A stretch of DNA of 64,000 nt from Bacteroidota bacterium (lineage in GTDB: Bacteria; Bacteroidota; Bacteroidia; AKYH767-A; OLB10). The position numbers were made by a program, and so were the translations under genes. The notes beneath the pieces are model-generated. The model had not been told where the DNA came from. It saw only the letters and a list, made by a program, of their open reading frames with translations, and made no database searches. Positions within the stretch are counted from its first letter, which is position 1; every line of letters begins with the position of its first letter. The stretch covers positions 38,812 through 102,811 of the forward strand of contig JAHEYP010000007.1 in the NCBI GenBank assembly GCA_023251535.1, read 5' to 3'. Shown here in pieces: positions 42,174 to 51,531 of the stretch.

Positions 42174-43171
42174 GATTCTGTTGAATAATCGCCCATGCTT
42201 AAATCGCGGAGCTGTTGTTTGTAATGAACGTGATTTCCTATCAAAGAATTGTCGATACCTGCATCACGAAGAGTACAATGTTCACGTACAATACTGTTTT
42301 TAATTACGCTATTCACAATTTTAGTGTTATTTCCTGCAGAAACGTGAGGACCTACCACTGAATTTTCAATAACTACCTTATCGCCGATAAAACAAGGAGG
42401 GATAATCACCGAGTTTATTACTTGTGCCGACGCAGAAATATGGTTATTTGGGTATTTTATCTCTAAAACGCGACGGTTAGTGTAAACGGTAGCATCTTTA
42501 TTGCCACAATCGAGCCACTCGTCAACTTTACCAGCTTTCAAACGAAGTCCTTTGGTTTTCATGTTTTCCAAAGCATTCGTTAGTTGGTATTCGCCCTTAT
42601 CGCGGATATCATTATCGATTAGATATTGCAATTCTTTTTTCAAGTTCTCACCATCTTTCAAATAGTAAATCCCGATGATGGCTAAGTCGCTCACGAACTC
42701 TTGCGGCTTTTCAACGAAGTCGGTAATCGTACCGTCTTTTTCTGTCTTTACCACACCAAATTGGCGAGGGTCTTCAATTTGCTTCACCCAGATAACGCCA
42801 TCACAATCGGCATCCATTCTGAAATCGGCACTGAATAAAGTATCGGCGAAAGCCACTACTACTGGCCCTTTTAAAGCCGACTCGGCACAAAGGATAGCGT
42901 GAGCAGTTCCTAGAGGAGTATCTTGATAATGGATAGTTCCTTTAGCTCCTAAATTTTCGGCAATGGCAATAAGATTTTTTTCTGCTTCCTCACCAAAATG
43001 TCCGACTACGAAAGCAATCTCCTCAACTTTCTGATTACACATGCGGATAATATCTTCCACTAAATGTTGTACAATCGGTTTTCCTGCAACCGGCACAACC
43101 GGCTTAGGAGTCGTAAGCGTATGTGGCCTCATGCGTTTGCCCATACCAGCCATTGGAACAATAATTCTCAT
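42170..43171 (-). CDS. Sugar-phosphate nucleotidyltransferase
   Basis: The 333-residue enzyme activates a sugar phosphate to an NDP-sugar. The N-terminal Rossmann-like domain has the signature MRIIVPMAGMGKRMRPHTLTTPKPVVPVAGKPIVQHLVE, and later TPLGTAHAILCAESALKGPVVVAFADTLF with the metal-binding Asp, and DFVEKPQEFVSDLAIIGIYYLK. The C-terminal domain has left-handed beta-helix repeats (VINSVIIPPCFIGDKVVIENSVVGPHVSAGNNTKIVNSVIKNSIV). It resembles glucose-1-phosphate thymidylyl- or uridylyltransferase-like proteins of the long type; the base and sugar are not clear. It is the second gene of the leftward operon and may serve LPS or exopolysaccharide synthesis. Confidence 0.93.
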   Translation of the reverse strand: MRIIVPMAGMGKRMRPHTLTTPKPVVPVAGKPIVQHLVEDIIRMCNQKVEEIAFVVGHFGEEAEKNLIAIAENLGAKGTIHYQDTPLGTAHAILCAESALKGPVVVAFADTLFSADFRMDADCDGVIWVKQIEDPRQFGVVKTEKDGTITDFVEKPQEFVSDLAIIGIYYLKDGENLKKELQYLIDNDIRDKGEYQLTNALENMKTKGLRLKAGKVDEWLDCGNKDATVYTNRRVLEIKYPNNHISASAQVINSVIIPPCFIGDKVVIENSVVGPHVSAGNNTKIVNSVIKNSIVREHCTLRDAGIDNSLIGNHVHYKQQLRDLSMGDYSTES

Positions 43172-43200
43172 AATCGGGGTTTAATAAGTAAGCATTAAAA

Positions 43201-43632
43201 TTATTTGCCTGTAGAGCCGAAGCCTCCGGCACCACGTTGTGTTTCTTCGAGGGTGTCAACAGCATCCCATTCAACACGAGAATGTGCAGCAACAACCATT
43301 TGAGCAATGCGTTCTCCGTCTTTAATCTCGAAAGGTTCGTTGCTCAAGTTCACCAGCACCACTTTAATTTCACCTCTGTAGTCGGCGTCAATAGTTCCGG
43401 GACTATTCAATACCGATAAGCCATGCTTCCACGCTAAGCCGCTACGAGGGCGAACTTGAGCTTCGAAACCAATTGGTAGTTCGATGAATAATCCGGTGGG
43501 TACCATTGCTCGCTCTAGAGGAGAAAGGGTAATCGATTCCTCTAAATTCGCTCTGAGATCCATTCCTGCAGATGCCGTAGTTTCGTACGCCGGCAATGCA
43601 TGCTTCGACTTGTTGATGATTTTTACTTTCAT
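43201..43632 (-). CDS. dut: dUTP diphosphatase
   Basis: It hydrolyses dUTP to dUMP and pyrophosphate. From the ATG at 43632 the protein is 143 residues; an upstream extension to 43737 has no family counterpart and holds a one-mismatch -7 element (TATTTTCG when read leftward). All five trimeric dUTPase motifs are seen: [39 protein letters not shown] and the C-terminal [11 protein letters not shown] that closes the active site. It is the first gene of the long leftward operon. Its link to the envelope genes that follow is positional. Confidence 0.97.
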   Translation of the reverse strand: MKVKIINKSKHALPAYETTASAGMDLRANLEESITLSPLERAMVPTGLFIELPIGFEAQVRPRSGLAWKHGLSVLNSPGTIDADYRGEIKVVLVNLSNEPFEIKDGERIAQMVVAAHSRVEWDAVDTLEETQRGAGGFGSTGK

Positions 43633-43928
43633 GTGCTGATTCACAGAGGCGAAAATACTCGAATAAATGGTATTTTTTGAGGGAGGCGGTTCGTCTTTTA
43701 AGCTGCCTTGTGTTGATAAAAGCAAAGGGTGCAACAATACATTAATCCAATTAACAGTATTAAATTTGGTAGGAGGTTAGGGGATTGTTAAAAAGTAAAT
43801 TTACTACAGATGTAAGGATTGATGCCATTCTGCTACTAAACAATAAACGAAAGCAGTTGTTAATATTACATGTCCTGATCAAGCATCGTTAAAGAAAAGA
43901 CAACCGCCTTATGAACAACATATAAACG

Positions 43929-44492
43929 ATGAAAAACGCGATAAAAAACAACGGCAAAACAGTAATTTCACTTTTTGCTATAATACTACTGCTTTACGGG
44001 TGCTCGCAAAGCGGACAAGCTGATAATAAACCATTTACCCCAACCATGAAAGATTCATTACACCCCACAAATCCATATTATTCTAGAACAGATACATCCG
44101 TTCTTCATGTTTCGGACGACGAATGGAAAAAGGTTTTACCTGAAGATGTCTATTATATTGCCCGAAATAAAGGCACGGAAAGAGCTTTTACAGGCAAATA
44201 TTGGGATTTCGAAGGCCTAGGTACTTATTACTGTGCCGCTTGCGGAAATCCGCTGTTTCGTTCTGATTCCAAATTCGGAAGCTCATGTGGTTGGCCTAGT
44301 TTTTATGAGTCGTTAAAGCCCAATAGTGTTGTGTATGAGGACGATAACTCATATGGAATGCAAAGAACAGAGGTGATGTGCGGGCGCTGTCGCGGACATT
44401 TAGGACATATCTTCGATGATGGTCCGGCACCTACCTTTAAGCGTTTCTGCATGAATTCCATTGTGTTAGAGTTTGAACCCGACAAAAAATAA
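43929..44492 (+). CDS. msrB: Lipoprotein peptide-methionine (R)-S-oxide reductase
   Basis: It repairs oxidised methionine (R form). The 187-residue protein has a lipoprotein signal ending LYGC (Cys near residue 25), so this copy works outside the cytoplasm. The MsrB domain has two CxxC zinc pairs (YYCAACGNPLF and MCGRCRGHLGHIFDDGP), the GSSCGWPSFYESL segment and the catalytic cysteine in RFCMNSIVLEF. The resolving Cys may be the one in SSCGWPSF. An exact TAnnTTTG (TAAATTTG, 43761-43768) lies far upstream; the nearer leader shows no clear promoter. A terminator follows. Confidence 0.96.
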   Translation: MKNAIKNNGKTVISLFAIILLLYGCSQSGQADNKPFTPTMKDSLHPTNPYYSRTDTSVLHVSDDEWKKVLPEDVYYIARNKGTERAFTGKYWDFEGLGTYYCAACGNPLFRSDSKFGSSCGWPSFYESLKPNSVVYEDDNSYGMQRTEVMCGRCRGHLGHIFDDGPAPTFKRFCMNSIVLEFEPDKK

Positions 44493-44529
44493 GTCCGGAA
44501 ACTGGTCCCAAACCGCAACTAAACAGATA

Positions 44530-44560
44530 AGCCTTCGTTCTAAAAAACGGAGGCTTTTTT
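44530..44560 (+). terminator. Rho-independent terminator after msrB
   Basis: A 10-bp stem with one wobble (agccttcgtt at 44530-44539 with aacggaggct at 44546-44555) is followed by a T run. It isolates msrB from the exopolysaccharide operon. Confidence 0.85.
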
Positions 44561-44702
44561 ATGAAAATCCCTTTTTGGAACGCTTCTGAACTTGCAATAA
44601 ATGATGTAATATTTTGGCCATTTTGTAACCTTTTTCGGCCTGATTAGGTTTAATTACGATAAGAGAGAGTGTCCTCTAGATTGAGTTAATGACCTAAAAA
44701 CC

Positions 44703-45461
44703 ATGAAAACCAGAACCGATTTTTTTCTAAAAAGCGTCATTGCTGTACTAATCTTATTGATTATGCTACTGCTAATGAGCTCATGCAGCAAAAATGTACT
44801 ATACACCCACAACAGTGGCAGTGGTAGTAATGCAGCAGCTGCCGTAAAAGTGGATGAAGGAAAGGAGAGCAAGATTTTACAACCCGACGATAAAATTACC
44901 ATCAGTGTATGGGAGCACGACGAACTAAGTATCGGTTCGGTGCATACCGTATATAGTGTAGCTGAAGAATCAGGTAAATGGGTAATGTTAGATGCTGAAG
45001 GAAATGTAACACTACCACAAATTGGTGTTATTAAACTCGGTGGATTAACAATTGCAGAAGCATCGCAACAAATCAAAAAAGAATATTCGAAAAATATCCA
45101 GAACCCGATTGTTACTATTAAAGTATTGAACAATCAAGTAACCGTTTTAGGAGAAGTTCAACGTCCTGGTATTTATGTTTTCAGCTCAGACAATATTCGA
45201 TTAACAGATGTATTAGGAAAGTCATCGGGATTAACCGACTACGCTAAAACAAAGCAAATTAAAATTATTAGAGGAAAAGAATCAATTAAAATTGATTTAA
45301 CAAATATAGCGTTCAACGAAACGCGTGTCCTACCCGGAGATGTAATTTATATCCCGCCAACAGGAGGTAAAAAATTCGATAGAATAGCTTCTAAGCTAAT
45401 ACCGATTGCCAGCTTACTAACTGCACTAGCTCTAGTGTATAATGTTTCACAAAATAATTGA
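44703..45461 (+). CDS. Polysaccharide export lipoprotein (Wza/OPX family)
   Basis: The 252-residue product is the outer-membrane polysaccharide export protein that opens the cluster. A long hydrophobic lipoprotein signal ends LMSSC (Cys near residue 34). The Poly_export domain reads LQPDDKITISVWEHDELSIGS and VTLPQIGVIKLGGLTIAEASQQIKKEYSK. The SLBB domain reads VTVLGEVQRPGIYVFSSDNIRLTDVLGKSSGLTDYAKTKQIKIIRG, then VLPGDVIYIPPTG. A final hydrophobic segment (LIPIASLLTALALVYNV) may be a membrane helix, as in other short OPX proteins. It overlaps the leader of the Wzc-type gene by only a few bases. No convincing promoter lies in the 140 bases upstream beyond near-matches. Confidence 0.95.
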   Translation: MKTRTDFFLKSVIAVLILLIMLLLMSSCSKNVLYTHNSGSGSNAAAAVKVDEGKESKILQPDDKITISVWEHDELSIGSVHTVYSVAEESGKWVMLDAEGNVTLPQIGVIKLGGLTIAEASQQIKKEYSKNIQNPIVTIKVLNNQVTVLGEVQRPGIYVFSSDNIRLTDVLGKSSGLTDYAKTKQIKIIRGKESIKIDLTNIAFNETRVLPGDVIYIPPTGGKKFDRIASKLIPIASLLTALALVYNVSQNN

Positions 45462-45463
45462 TT

Positions 45464-47767
45464 ATGCGCACCCCCGGAAGTATAGCTCATTTACTTTATC
45501 CACTTAAGAAACGATGGTACATAGTAGTCATATGTATCGCAATTTCATGTGTGATTGCCACTCGCTATTTGTATATGGCGACACCTGAATACCAGGCAGT
45601 GGCAACATTAAAAATTGAAGACTCTCAGCAAGGAATGGCGAACAGTAATTTGTATCGCGACTTTGATGTCTTTAAAGGAAATGCAAAAGTTCAAACAGAA
45701 GTGGAAGTGTTAAAGTCACGTTCGTTGTTTGAAAAAGCATTAGATCGTTTAGATTTTTATGTAGAGTATTATCAAGTAAGCGAACTTAAAACAGAAGAAA
45801 AATATCACGAAGCACCTTTTAGAGTTGACTTCTCAATAACAGATAGTTCATTCGTAAAGCAACAATATAAATTTCATTATCTCGGGGGAGAGAAATTTTC
45901 TGTTGTTTATGATTTTCATGGAACATCAATTGAGAAAGAAGGAGAATTCGGGAAACAGATTTGCGATAGAGGAGTTTGTATCACAGTAAATAAAGAGCCA
46001 AACATCATCAAATATAAAACAACCGCGTCGCTTGATAAAAACTGGGAGTTTGTTGTTTACTCAAAAAATGCATTAGCAGCGAAATTGCAAAACAAAGATT
46101 ATCTTGTTAAAGCACTCGACAAAGATGTAAATATCATTAAAGTATATTATACGCATCCGGTTGCTGAAAAAGCATCGAAGTTAGTTAACGCTGTAGCGGA
46201 AGCATACATCAACCAAAGCATTGTTGATAAACAAGATTTAGCAGGTAACACTGTCGACTTCATCAACAACCAATTGGCGACGGTAGGTGCTGAACTCGAT
46301 AATGCACGTGATGCGATAAAATCATACAGAATAAAAAATGAAATTGTAAATATTTCACAAGAAACAGAAGCAACGTATAAAACACTAGGGCAGCTAGAAA
46401 TCCAGAAAGTGGATATCAACATGCAACTGGCAACATTAGAAAAGCTTAGTGATTATTTACGTCATAACCGAGAGATTAAATTTACAGGTCCTGATTTAGG
46501 ATCAATTCAAGATGGGTTGTTTACCGACGCCGTTACTCGATTAAATACAAAAATCAGAGAACGCGACGAAACCATAAAGAAATACACCGAAGAAAGCGAT
46601 AAAGTAAAAAATATTGATGTTGATATCACACAACAAAAAGCGTTCTTAATTGAAAGCGTAAACAATACTCGACGTAAATTATTAGCGCGTCAAGATGAGT
46701 TATTATTAGCGATTGATGATGAAAAAGCAACATTCAACGGCTTACCTGAAAAGGAAAGTACACTTCAAGAATTAAATCGAAATTATTTCTTATACGAGAA
46801 AATTTACAACTTCTTAATTGAAAAGAGAACAGAAGCCTTAATTACTCGTCAAGTAGATGTTTCATTCAATCGTGTATTGGAATCAGCTGTTGTACCTGAA
46901 GCACAAGTAGCACCTCGTAGAGAAGTTGTACTAGGAATTGCAGCATTCATCGGATTGATCATGGGAGTAATTTTAGCCTATGCTCGTCATTATGCTAAAC
47001 CAAGAGTCAACACTCCAGAAGATATTACTTACAATTCAACGATACCGGTAATCGGACATATCGAAAAAATGTCGAAAGGACAACCGGCATACAAAAACTT
47101 TACAGCACTCACTACCCGAATACTGATGAACCAACCGCAGAATAAGTCGATGGTAGTAACGGTGACGAGTACGCTAAAAGGAGAAGGTAAATCATTTGTT
47201 GCTGCGCAATTAGCGAGAACACTGGCAGCGCAAGACAAAAAGGTAATCCTTGTTGACTTAAACACTTATGCACCTCGAATGGCCGAATGGTTTGACGTTC
47301 GCGGCATTGAAGGAATGAAAGATGTTTACATGCAACAATCATCATTACAGAACGTTATTCAAATCACGAATATTCCTCATCTAGATGTAATAACTGCCGG
47401 CAATGGAGAACAACCAATAGGGCATTTAATTGCTACATCACGAACAAAAGATATTATTGACGAATTGCGTTTACATTATGATGCAGTAATTGTTGATACA
47501 CCTGAAGTAGGAGAATATATCGACGCCATTCCGTTTATGAAATGGAGCGACTTAAATCTCTACGTTGTAAAAGCAGACTCTGATCGTGATCAATTAATTG
47601 CGAATGCAGAAATGGTGAAAGAAGAATACCGTTTAGAAGAAGTGCATTTCGTAATTAATGCGATGAAAGAAAAAAGAAACCATACTGGATTCTTGAGTCC
47701 GAAGAAAAGTAAATCAATCAAATCAAAACAGAACGCGCCACAGCTCCAGAATTTATTCATGTGGTAA
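45464..47767 (+). CDS. Wzc-type polysaccharide co-polymerase / BY-kinase, degenerate
   Basis: From the ATG at 45464 the protein is 767 residues. It has an N-terminal membrane helix (WYIVVICIAISCVIATRYL), a Wzz domain, a long periplasmic coiled-coil region, the second helix (VVLGIAAFIGLIMGVILAYARHY) and a cytoplasmic kinase-like domain. The domain has Walker A (STLKGEGKS, near residue 575) and Walker B (AVIVDTPE, near residue 675). The Walker A' motif reads LVDLNTYAPR, with Asn where BY-kinases have the second Asp. The C-terminus (GFLSPKKSKSIKSKQNAPQLQNLFMW) has no tyrosine cluster. So chain-length control seems intact, but autophosphorylation on a tyrosine tail cannot occur in the usual way. 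Confidence 0.93.
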   Translation: MRTPGSIAHLLYPLKKRWYIVVICIAISCVIATRYLYMATPEYQAVATLKIEDSQQGMANSNLYRDFDVFKGNAKVQTEVEVLKSRSLFEKALDRLDFYVEYYQVSELKTEEKYHEAPFRVDFSITDSSFVKQQYKFHYLGGEKFSVVYDFHGTSIEKEGEFGKQICDRGVCITVNKEPNIIKYKTTASLDKNWEFVVYSKNALAAKLQNKDYLVKALDKDVNIIKVYYTHPVAEKASKLVNAVAEAYINQSIVDKQDLAGNTVDFINNQLATVGAELDNARDAIKSYRIKNEIVNISQETEATYKTLGQLEIQKVDINMQLATLEKLSDYLRHNREIKFTGPDLGSIQDGLFTDAVTRLNTKIRERDETIKKYTEESDKVKNIDVDITQQKAFLIESVNNTRRKLLARQDELLLAIDDEKATFNGLPEKESTLQELNRNYFLYEKIYNFLIEKRTEALITRQVDVSFNRVLESAVVPEAQVAPRREVVLGIAAFIGLIMGVILAYARHYAKPRVNTPEDITYNSTIPVIGHIEKMSKGQPAYKNFTALTTRILMNQPQNKSMVVTVTSTLKGEGKSFVAAQLARTLAAQDKKVILVDLNTYAPRMAEWFDVRGIEGMKDVYMQQSSLQNVIQITNIPHLDVITAGNGEQPIGHLIATSRTKDIIDELRLHYDAVIVDTPEVGEYIDAIPFMKWSDLNLYVVKADSDRDQLIANAEMVKEEYRLEEVHFVINAMKEKRNHTGFLSPKKSKSIKSKQNAPQLQNLFMW

Positions 47768-47773
47768 AAGTAT

Positions 47774-49036
47774 ATGCAACTGAGTTTATCATTCCCTAAG
47801 AACATTTTCCGTAATACCACACTGTTGGTTTATGGTGATCAGGCTGTTGTTAGTGGGTTTAGCTTTTTATCGAGTGTAGTACTTGCGAGATTCCTCGGAG
47901 TGGATGGCTTTGGTATCTATAGCGTGGCCTGGTTAGGCGTACTAATTGCGAGTAGCATAAATCAACCATTGATTATTGCTCCTATGCAAACGCTTAGTGG
48001 TAAAAAGTCGCCGGAAGAACAAAACATTTATTTACAAGCCCTCGTCTTCAAGCAATTATTATTTGCTGCTGCTATGGGATTTCTATCTTTCCTTTCTGTA
48101 CTCTTTATGGAGTATATTCTAAAGGATTGGAAAGTAGATTCGATTATATTGGCATTCCCATTAGCAGTATTTACCTTTTTACTGCAAGACTTCTTCCGAA
48201 GGTATTTCTTTGTAATCGGGAAACCACATAAAGCCATCCTTATCGACTTTGTTGCATATGGTGGTGTATTAATGAGCGCATTTACAATTCACTTTGTGCA
48301 AGAAATAGATGCGCAATTTGTACTCTTATTAACTGCAGTATTCTTCCTCTATGCCAGCCTCATCGGTATTTGGTCGATTCCTGAATTGAAGTACAATTGG
48401 CAAAGTATAAAAGAAGTAATACTAGAACATTGGGATTTCAGCAAATGGCTTACGGCTACTGCTTTATTACAATGGTTCTCGGGAAATCTCTTCATTATTG
48501 CAGCAGGAGCGATATTAGGCCCTGTAGCAGTAGGAGCAACCCGTATGGCACAAAATATTGTAGGAGTAACACACGTATTATTCTTAGCAATGGAAAACAT
48601 CATTCCAACACGTGCTGCGAACCATCAACGTATTGCGGGAAATCATGGAATGTTTAAATACTTATGGAAGTTTACCCTACAAATGGGGTTAATTACATTT
48701 ACGTTACTTGCATTGATAGCCATCTTCTCTGGAAATATTATTGAATTGTGTTATGGCAAAGCATTTATGGAATATCGTCACATTTTAATAGGCTTCTGTG
48801 CATTATATGTGATTGTATTTTTAGGCTATCCGCTTCGTTACGCTATCCGCACAATGGAGAAAACGCACTTGATCTTTGTGAGCTTTGTAGCGAGCGCTAT
48901 CTTTAGCATAATAAGTGCATATCCAATTATCAAAACCTTCGGGCTGAATGGAGTTGTTGCCGGATTAATGATCACCCAGCTGATCACATTGTTTATTTAC
49001 TTGTTTAATATTCGCAAGGAAATCAAGCACTTATAA
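47774..49036 (+). CDS. Wzx-type oligosaccharide flippase
   Basis: This 420-residue MOP/PST-superfamily protein has about twelve membrane helices. It begins NTTLLVYGDQAVVSGFSFLSSVVLARFLGVDGFGIYSVAWLG, the usual Wzx opening with FLG-x2-GFGIYS. The later FLGYPLRYAIRTMEKTHLIF and FGLNGVVAGLMITQLITLFIYLFNIRKEI also fit. It moves lipid-linked repeat units across the inner membrane. It starts six bases after the Wzc-type gene, so it shares the transcript. A terminator-like hairpin follows it. Confidence 0.9.
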   Translation: MQLSLSFPKNIFRNTTLLVYGDQAVVSGFSFLSSVVLARFLGVDGFGIYSVAWLGVLIASSINQPLIIAPMQTLSGKKSPEEQNIYLQALVFKQLLFAAAMGFLSFLSVLFMEYILKDWKVDSIILAFPLAVFTFLLQDFFRRYFFVIGKPHKAILIDFVAYGGVLMSAFTIHFVQEIDAQFVLLLTAVFFLYASLIGIWSIPELKYNWQSIKEVILEHWDFSKWLTATALLQWFSGNLFIIAAGAILGPVAVGATRMAQNIVGVTHVLFLAMENIIPTRAANHQRIAGNHGMFKYLWKFTLQMGLITFTLLALIAIFSGNIIELCYGKAFMEYRHILIGFCALYVIVFLGYPLRYAIRTMEKTHLIFVSFVASAIFSIISAYPIIKTFGLNGVVAGLMITQLITLFIYLFNIRKEIKHL

Positions 49037-49052
49037 TTACACCTATGTACTA

Positions 49053-49081
49053 ACGGGCTATAACTTTTTGAGCCTGTTTTT
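49053..49081 (+). terminator. Intra-operon terminator or attenuator after wzx
   Basis: A 7-bp stem with one G-T pair (acgggct at 49053-49059 with agcctgt at 49071-49077) is followed by five T. It lies inside the exopolysaccharide gene run and may only lower expression of the downstream genes. Confidence 0.5.
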
Positions 49082-49095
49082 CGTATAAAGGAGTA

Positions 49096-50220
49096 ATGAA
49101 ACCTAAAATCATACACCTAGTACTCGGTAAGGCTAACCCTAACCGTATGAATGGCGTTAATAAAGTAGCGCATAATCATGCGGTGCATATGCATAAATTG
49201 GGATATGATGTAGAAATCTGGGGTATTACAAAAACTCCGGATGGTGAAGTGATAGAAAGAGAATTACCCACACGTTTATTTCGTCAACAACCTTTTTACC
49301 GCGATTTAGATCCGAAATTGTTGTACGCATTATCGAAGACTCCAAAGAATACTATATTTCATATTCACGGCGCTTTTATTCCCGACTTCTACAAAATGTC
49401 GAGAATGTTAGTCGATATGAAAAGAAAGTATGTTTATACCCCTCATGGTGCGTTCAATAAAATTGCGCTCGAGAAAAATAAATGGGTAAAGAAAATTTAC
49501 ATACAACGATATGAAAAGACAATGCTTAAAGATGCATATAAAGTGCATTTTTTAGGCCAGAGTGAATTTGATCATATTGACAAGATAATTAAACTCTCCA
49601 ATAAAGTTATTATTCCTAACGGACAAAGTTTCGAAGAACTAGAATTCGACTATCATAAAATGAATAGAAAGAATATTCCTGTTTTCGGATTTTGCGGACG
49701 CCTTGATTTATACTATAAAGGATTAGATTTATTAGTAGATGGATTTGCCGCTTATGTGAAGAAAGGCGGACAAGGAGAAATGTGGATGATTGGCGACGGT
49801 GAAGATAGAACCACATTAGAAGAACAAGTAAAAACACACGGTATACAAGACAGAATAAACTTCATGGGTGCGCGATACGGAAAAGATAAATTGAACCGGA
49901 TAGCAAACATGGATGTATTTTGTCACCCAAGTAGATCAGAAGGATCGCCAACTGCTGTTCTTGAAGCAGCTGCTTTAGGAAGACCACTTATGGTAAGCAC
50001 TGCTACGAACGTAGGACAGATTGTGGAGGCAAACGGGTGTGGAATTCATCTACACCAAACTACTGCTAAAACGATTGAAAAAGCATGTTTCGATTTTCAA
50101 AAACTTTTTGAAAGTCATCAATCAGAAAGCATGGGATCGTGTGCAAGAAAATTGGTAGAGAAAGAATTCAACTGGTTTAGTATTTCGAACCGATTAATTC
50201 AGATTTACGAAGGAAAATAA
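49096..50220 (+). CDS. GT4-family glycosyltransferase
   Basis: The 374-residue GT-B retaining transferase has an N-terminal acceptor domain (IIHLVLGKANPNRMNGVNKVAHNHAVHMHKLGYDVEIWG, FHIHGAFIPDF, YVYTPHGAFN). A C-terminal donor domain follows (PVFGFCGRLDLYYKGLDLLVDGFAAYVKKGG, IGDGEDRTTLEE, VFCHPSRSEGSPTAVLEAAALGRPLMVS), which contains the E-x7-E-type donor site. No membrane segment is present, so it probably binds the inner face of the inner membrane. It adds one sugar to the lipid-linked repeat. It is seven bases upstream of the Wzy gene. Confidence 0.92.
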   Translation: MKPKIIHLVLGKANPNRMNGVNKVAHNHAVHMHKLGYDVEIWGITKTPDGEVIERELPTRLFRQQPFYRDLDPKLLYALSKTPKNTIFHIHGAFIPDFYKMSRMLVDMKRKYVYTPHGAFNKIALEKNKWVKKIYIQRYEKTMLKDAYKVHFLGQSEFDHIDKIIKLSNKVIIPNGQSFEELEFDYHKMNRKNIPVFGFCGRLDLYYKGLDLLVDGFAAYVKKGGQGEMWMIGDGEDRTTLEEQVKTHGIQDRINFMGARYGKDKLNRIANMDVFCHPSRSEGSPTAVLEAAALGRPLMVSTATNVGQIVEANGCGIHLHQTTAKTIEKACFDFQKLFESHQSESMGSCARKLVEKEFNWFSISNRLIQIYEGK

Positions 50221-50226
50221 TTCGAT

Positions 50227-51531
50227 ATGTTGAAGAAACAACCAATACCGTTTAATTTAAAGCATGTGCACCAATTTATGGTGTTGATGTTGGTATTGAG
50301 AATAGTGAGTTACTTCATGCTAAGTGAAGAATTATTTATTACCCAAGCAATCAAAGCCGGTCTTCGAACATTATTAACGGCAATCGTTTTATTACATGCT
50401 CTAGCTCAAGTAGTGAAAAAAGAGAAAGTATCAATAGCTGTAACACACGGTATGCCCTTATTGCTTTATTGTACCTATATTTTATTTGGAGCAGCATCAT
50501 TATTATGGACTAGCTCGTTTTCGCAATCATTAATGCAATGGTTAATGGATTTGGAGACGCTAGTATTTACGTTCTTCTACATGAGGATGTTTTTGCACTA
50601 TAAGCTCAACGACACGACGAATGAATTAAAGATCGGAAAATTACTTTCTGGAGCGGTATTTATAATAGCCATCGGCTTCTTTAGTGGAATGATGATTGAT
50701 CCTGATCATTATTACCGTTTAACGCACGGAGGAGAAGTCTCGAGGTTAGGTGGATTTATTATTAATCCAAATGAATTAGGAATGCTTTTAGTAGTAGGCA
50801 TTGCTGGATTTTATACTGAACTCCGAAAAGACGAAAAAATTCGAATATCGATACTTCTGAAGATAGCGTTCTTGACCTATTTGCTAATGCTTACTGGATC
50901 TCGATCATCGTTCATCGGATTTTTATTGGTATCAGGAATTTATGCATTAACGCAGCCATCTAAATTATTCAAGAGTATTTTATTTATTGCAATGCTATTT
51001 GTTGTTCCAATAGTCGGAATGCAACTCTTCGTAACACAAAGTAATGCTGAAGAAATTGGAAGTTTAACCGGACGTTTACCATTCTGGAAAGACTTATTCA
51101 CTTATAATTTCCCGAAAGAACCATGGTTTGGATATGGGTACATGCGCATTGATTATACCGATAAGTTTGAGTCGATTAATGCATATGCAGGAGCGATGAC
51201 ACATAACACTTTTTTACAAGTGCTATTAGGCTTAGGCTTAGTTGGGTTGCTTATTGTTGTTCTTCAATTAGCATCCTTCATTTATGCTATTATTTCTTCG
51301 AAAATTAGCGCTCACCGACTTGCCGGATTTTTAATTCTTATTCCATTGATTATTAACTCACTTACGGAGTTTGGAATCTTTGGCGAGACCAATTACGGTA
51401 TATTATTTTATTTAATTCTTAATTTTTCTTTCACTTTAGAACCGAATGCTTGCAACTATCGTATAACTCGGAGCACTAACCATTATGAATCGGAATCCGA
51501 TATACTTAACAGATCTGTTGCTGCTGCGTGA
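50227..51531 (+). CDS. Wzy-type polysaccharide polymerase (O-antigen ligase family)
   Basis: The 434-residue product has about eleven membrane helices and the Wzy_C loop (GRLPFWKDLFTYNFPKEPWFGYGYMRIDYTDKF, then AYAGAMTHNTFLQVLLGLGLVG). The H-N-x-F-x2 motif matches the H-N-x-Y-L motif of the family. The RLGGFIINPNELGMLLVVGIAGF segment before it is typical too. It most likely polymerises the repeat unit in the periplasm. The C-terminus overlaps the next gene by 47 bases in another frame. It is distinct from the shorter-looped family member at 23052. Confidence 0.9.
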   Translation: MLKKQPIPFNLKHVHQFMVLMLVLRIVSYFMLSEELFITQAIKAGLRTLLTAIVLLHALAQVVKKEKVSIAVTHGMPLLLYCTYILFGAASLLWTSSFSQSLMQWLMDLETLVFTFFYMRMFLHYKLNDTTNELKIGKLLSGAVFIIAIGFFSGMMIDPDHYYRLTHGGEVSRLGGFIINPNELGMLLVVGIAGFYTELRKDEKIRISILLKIAFLTYLLMLTGSRSSFIGFLLVSGIYALTQPSKLFKSILFIAMLFVVPIVGMQLFVTQSNAEEIGSLTGRLPFWKDLFTYNFPKEPWFGYGYMRIDYTDKFESINAYAGAMTHNTFLQVLLGLGLVGLLIVVLQLASFIYAIISSKISAHRLAGFLILIPLIINSLTEFGIFGETNYGILFYLILNFSFTLEPNACNYRITRSTNHYESESDILNRSVAAA

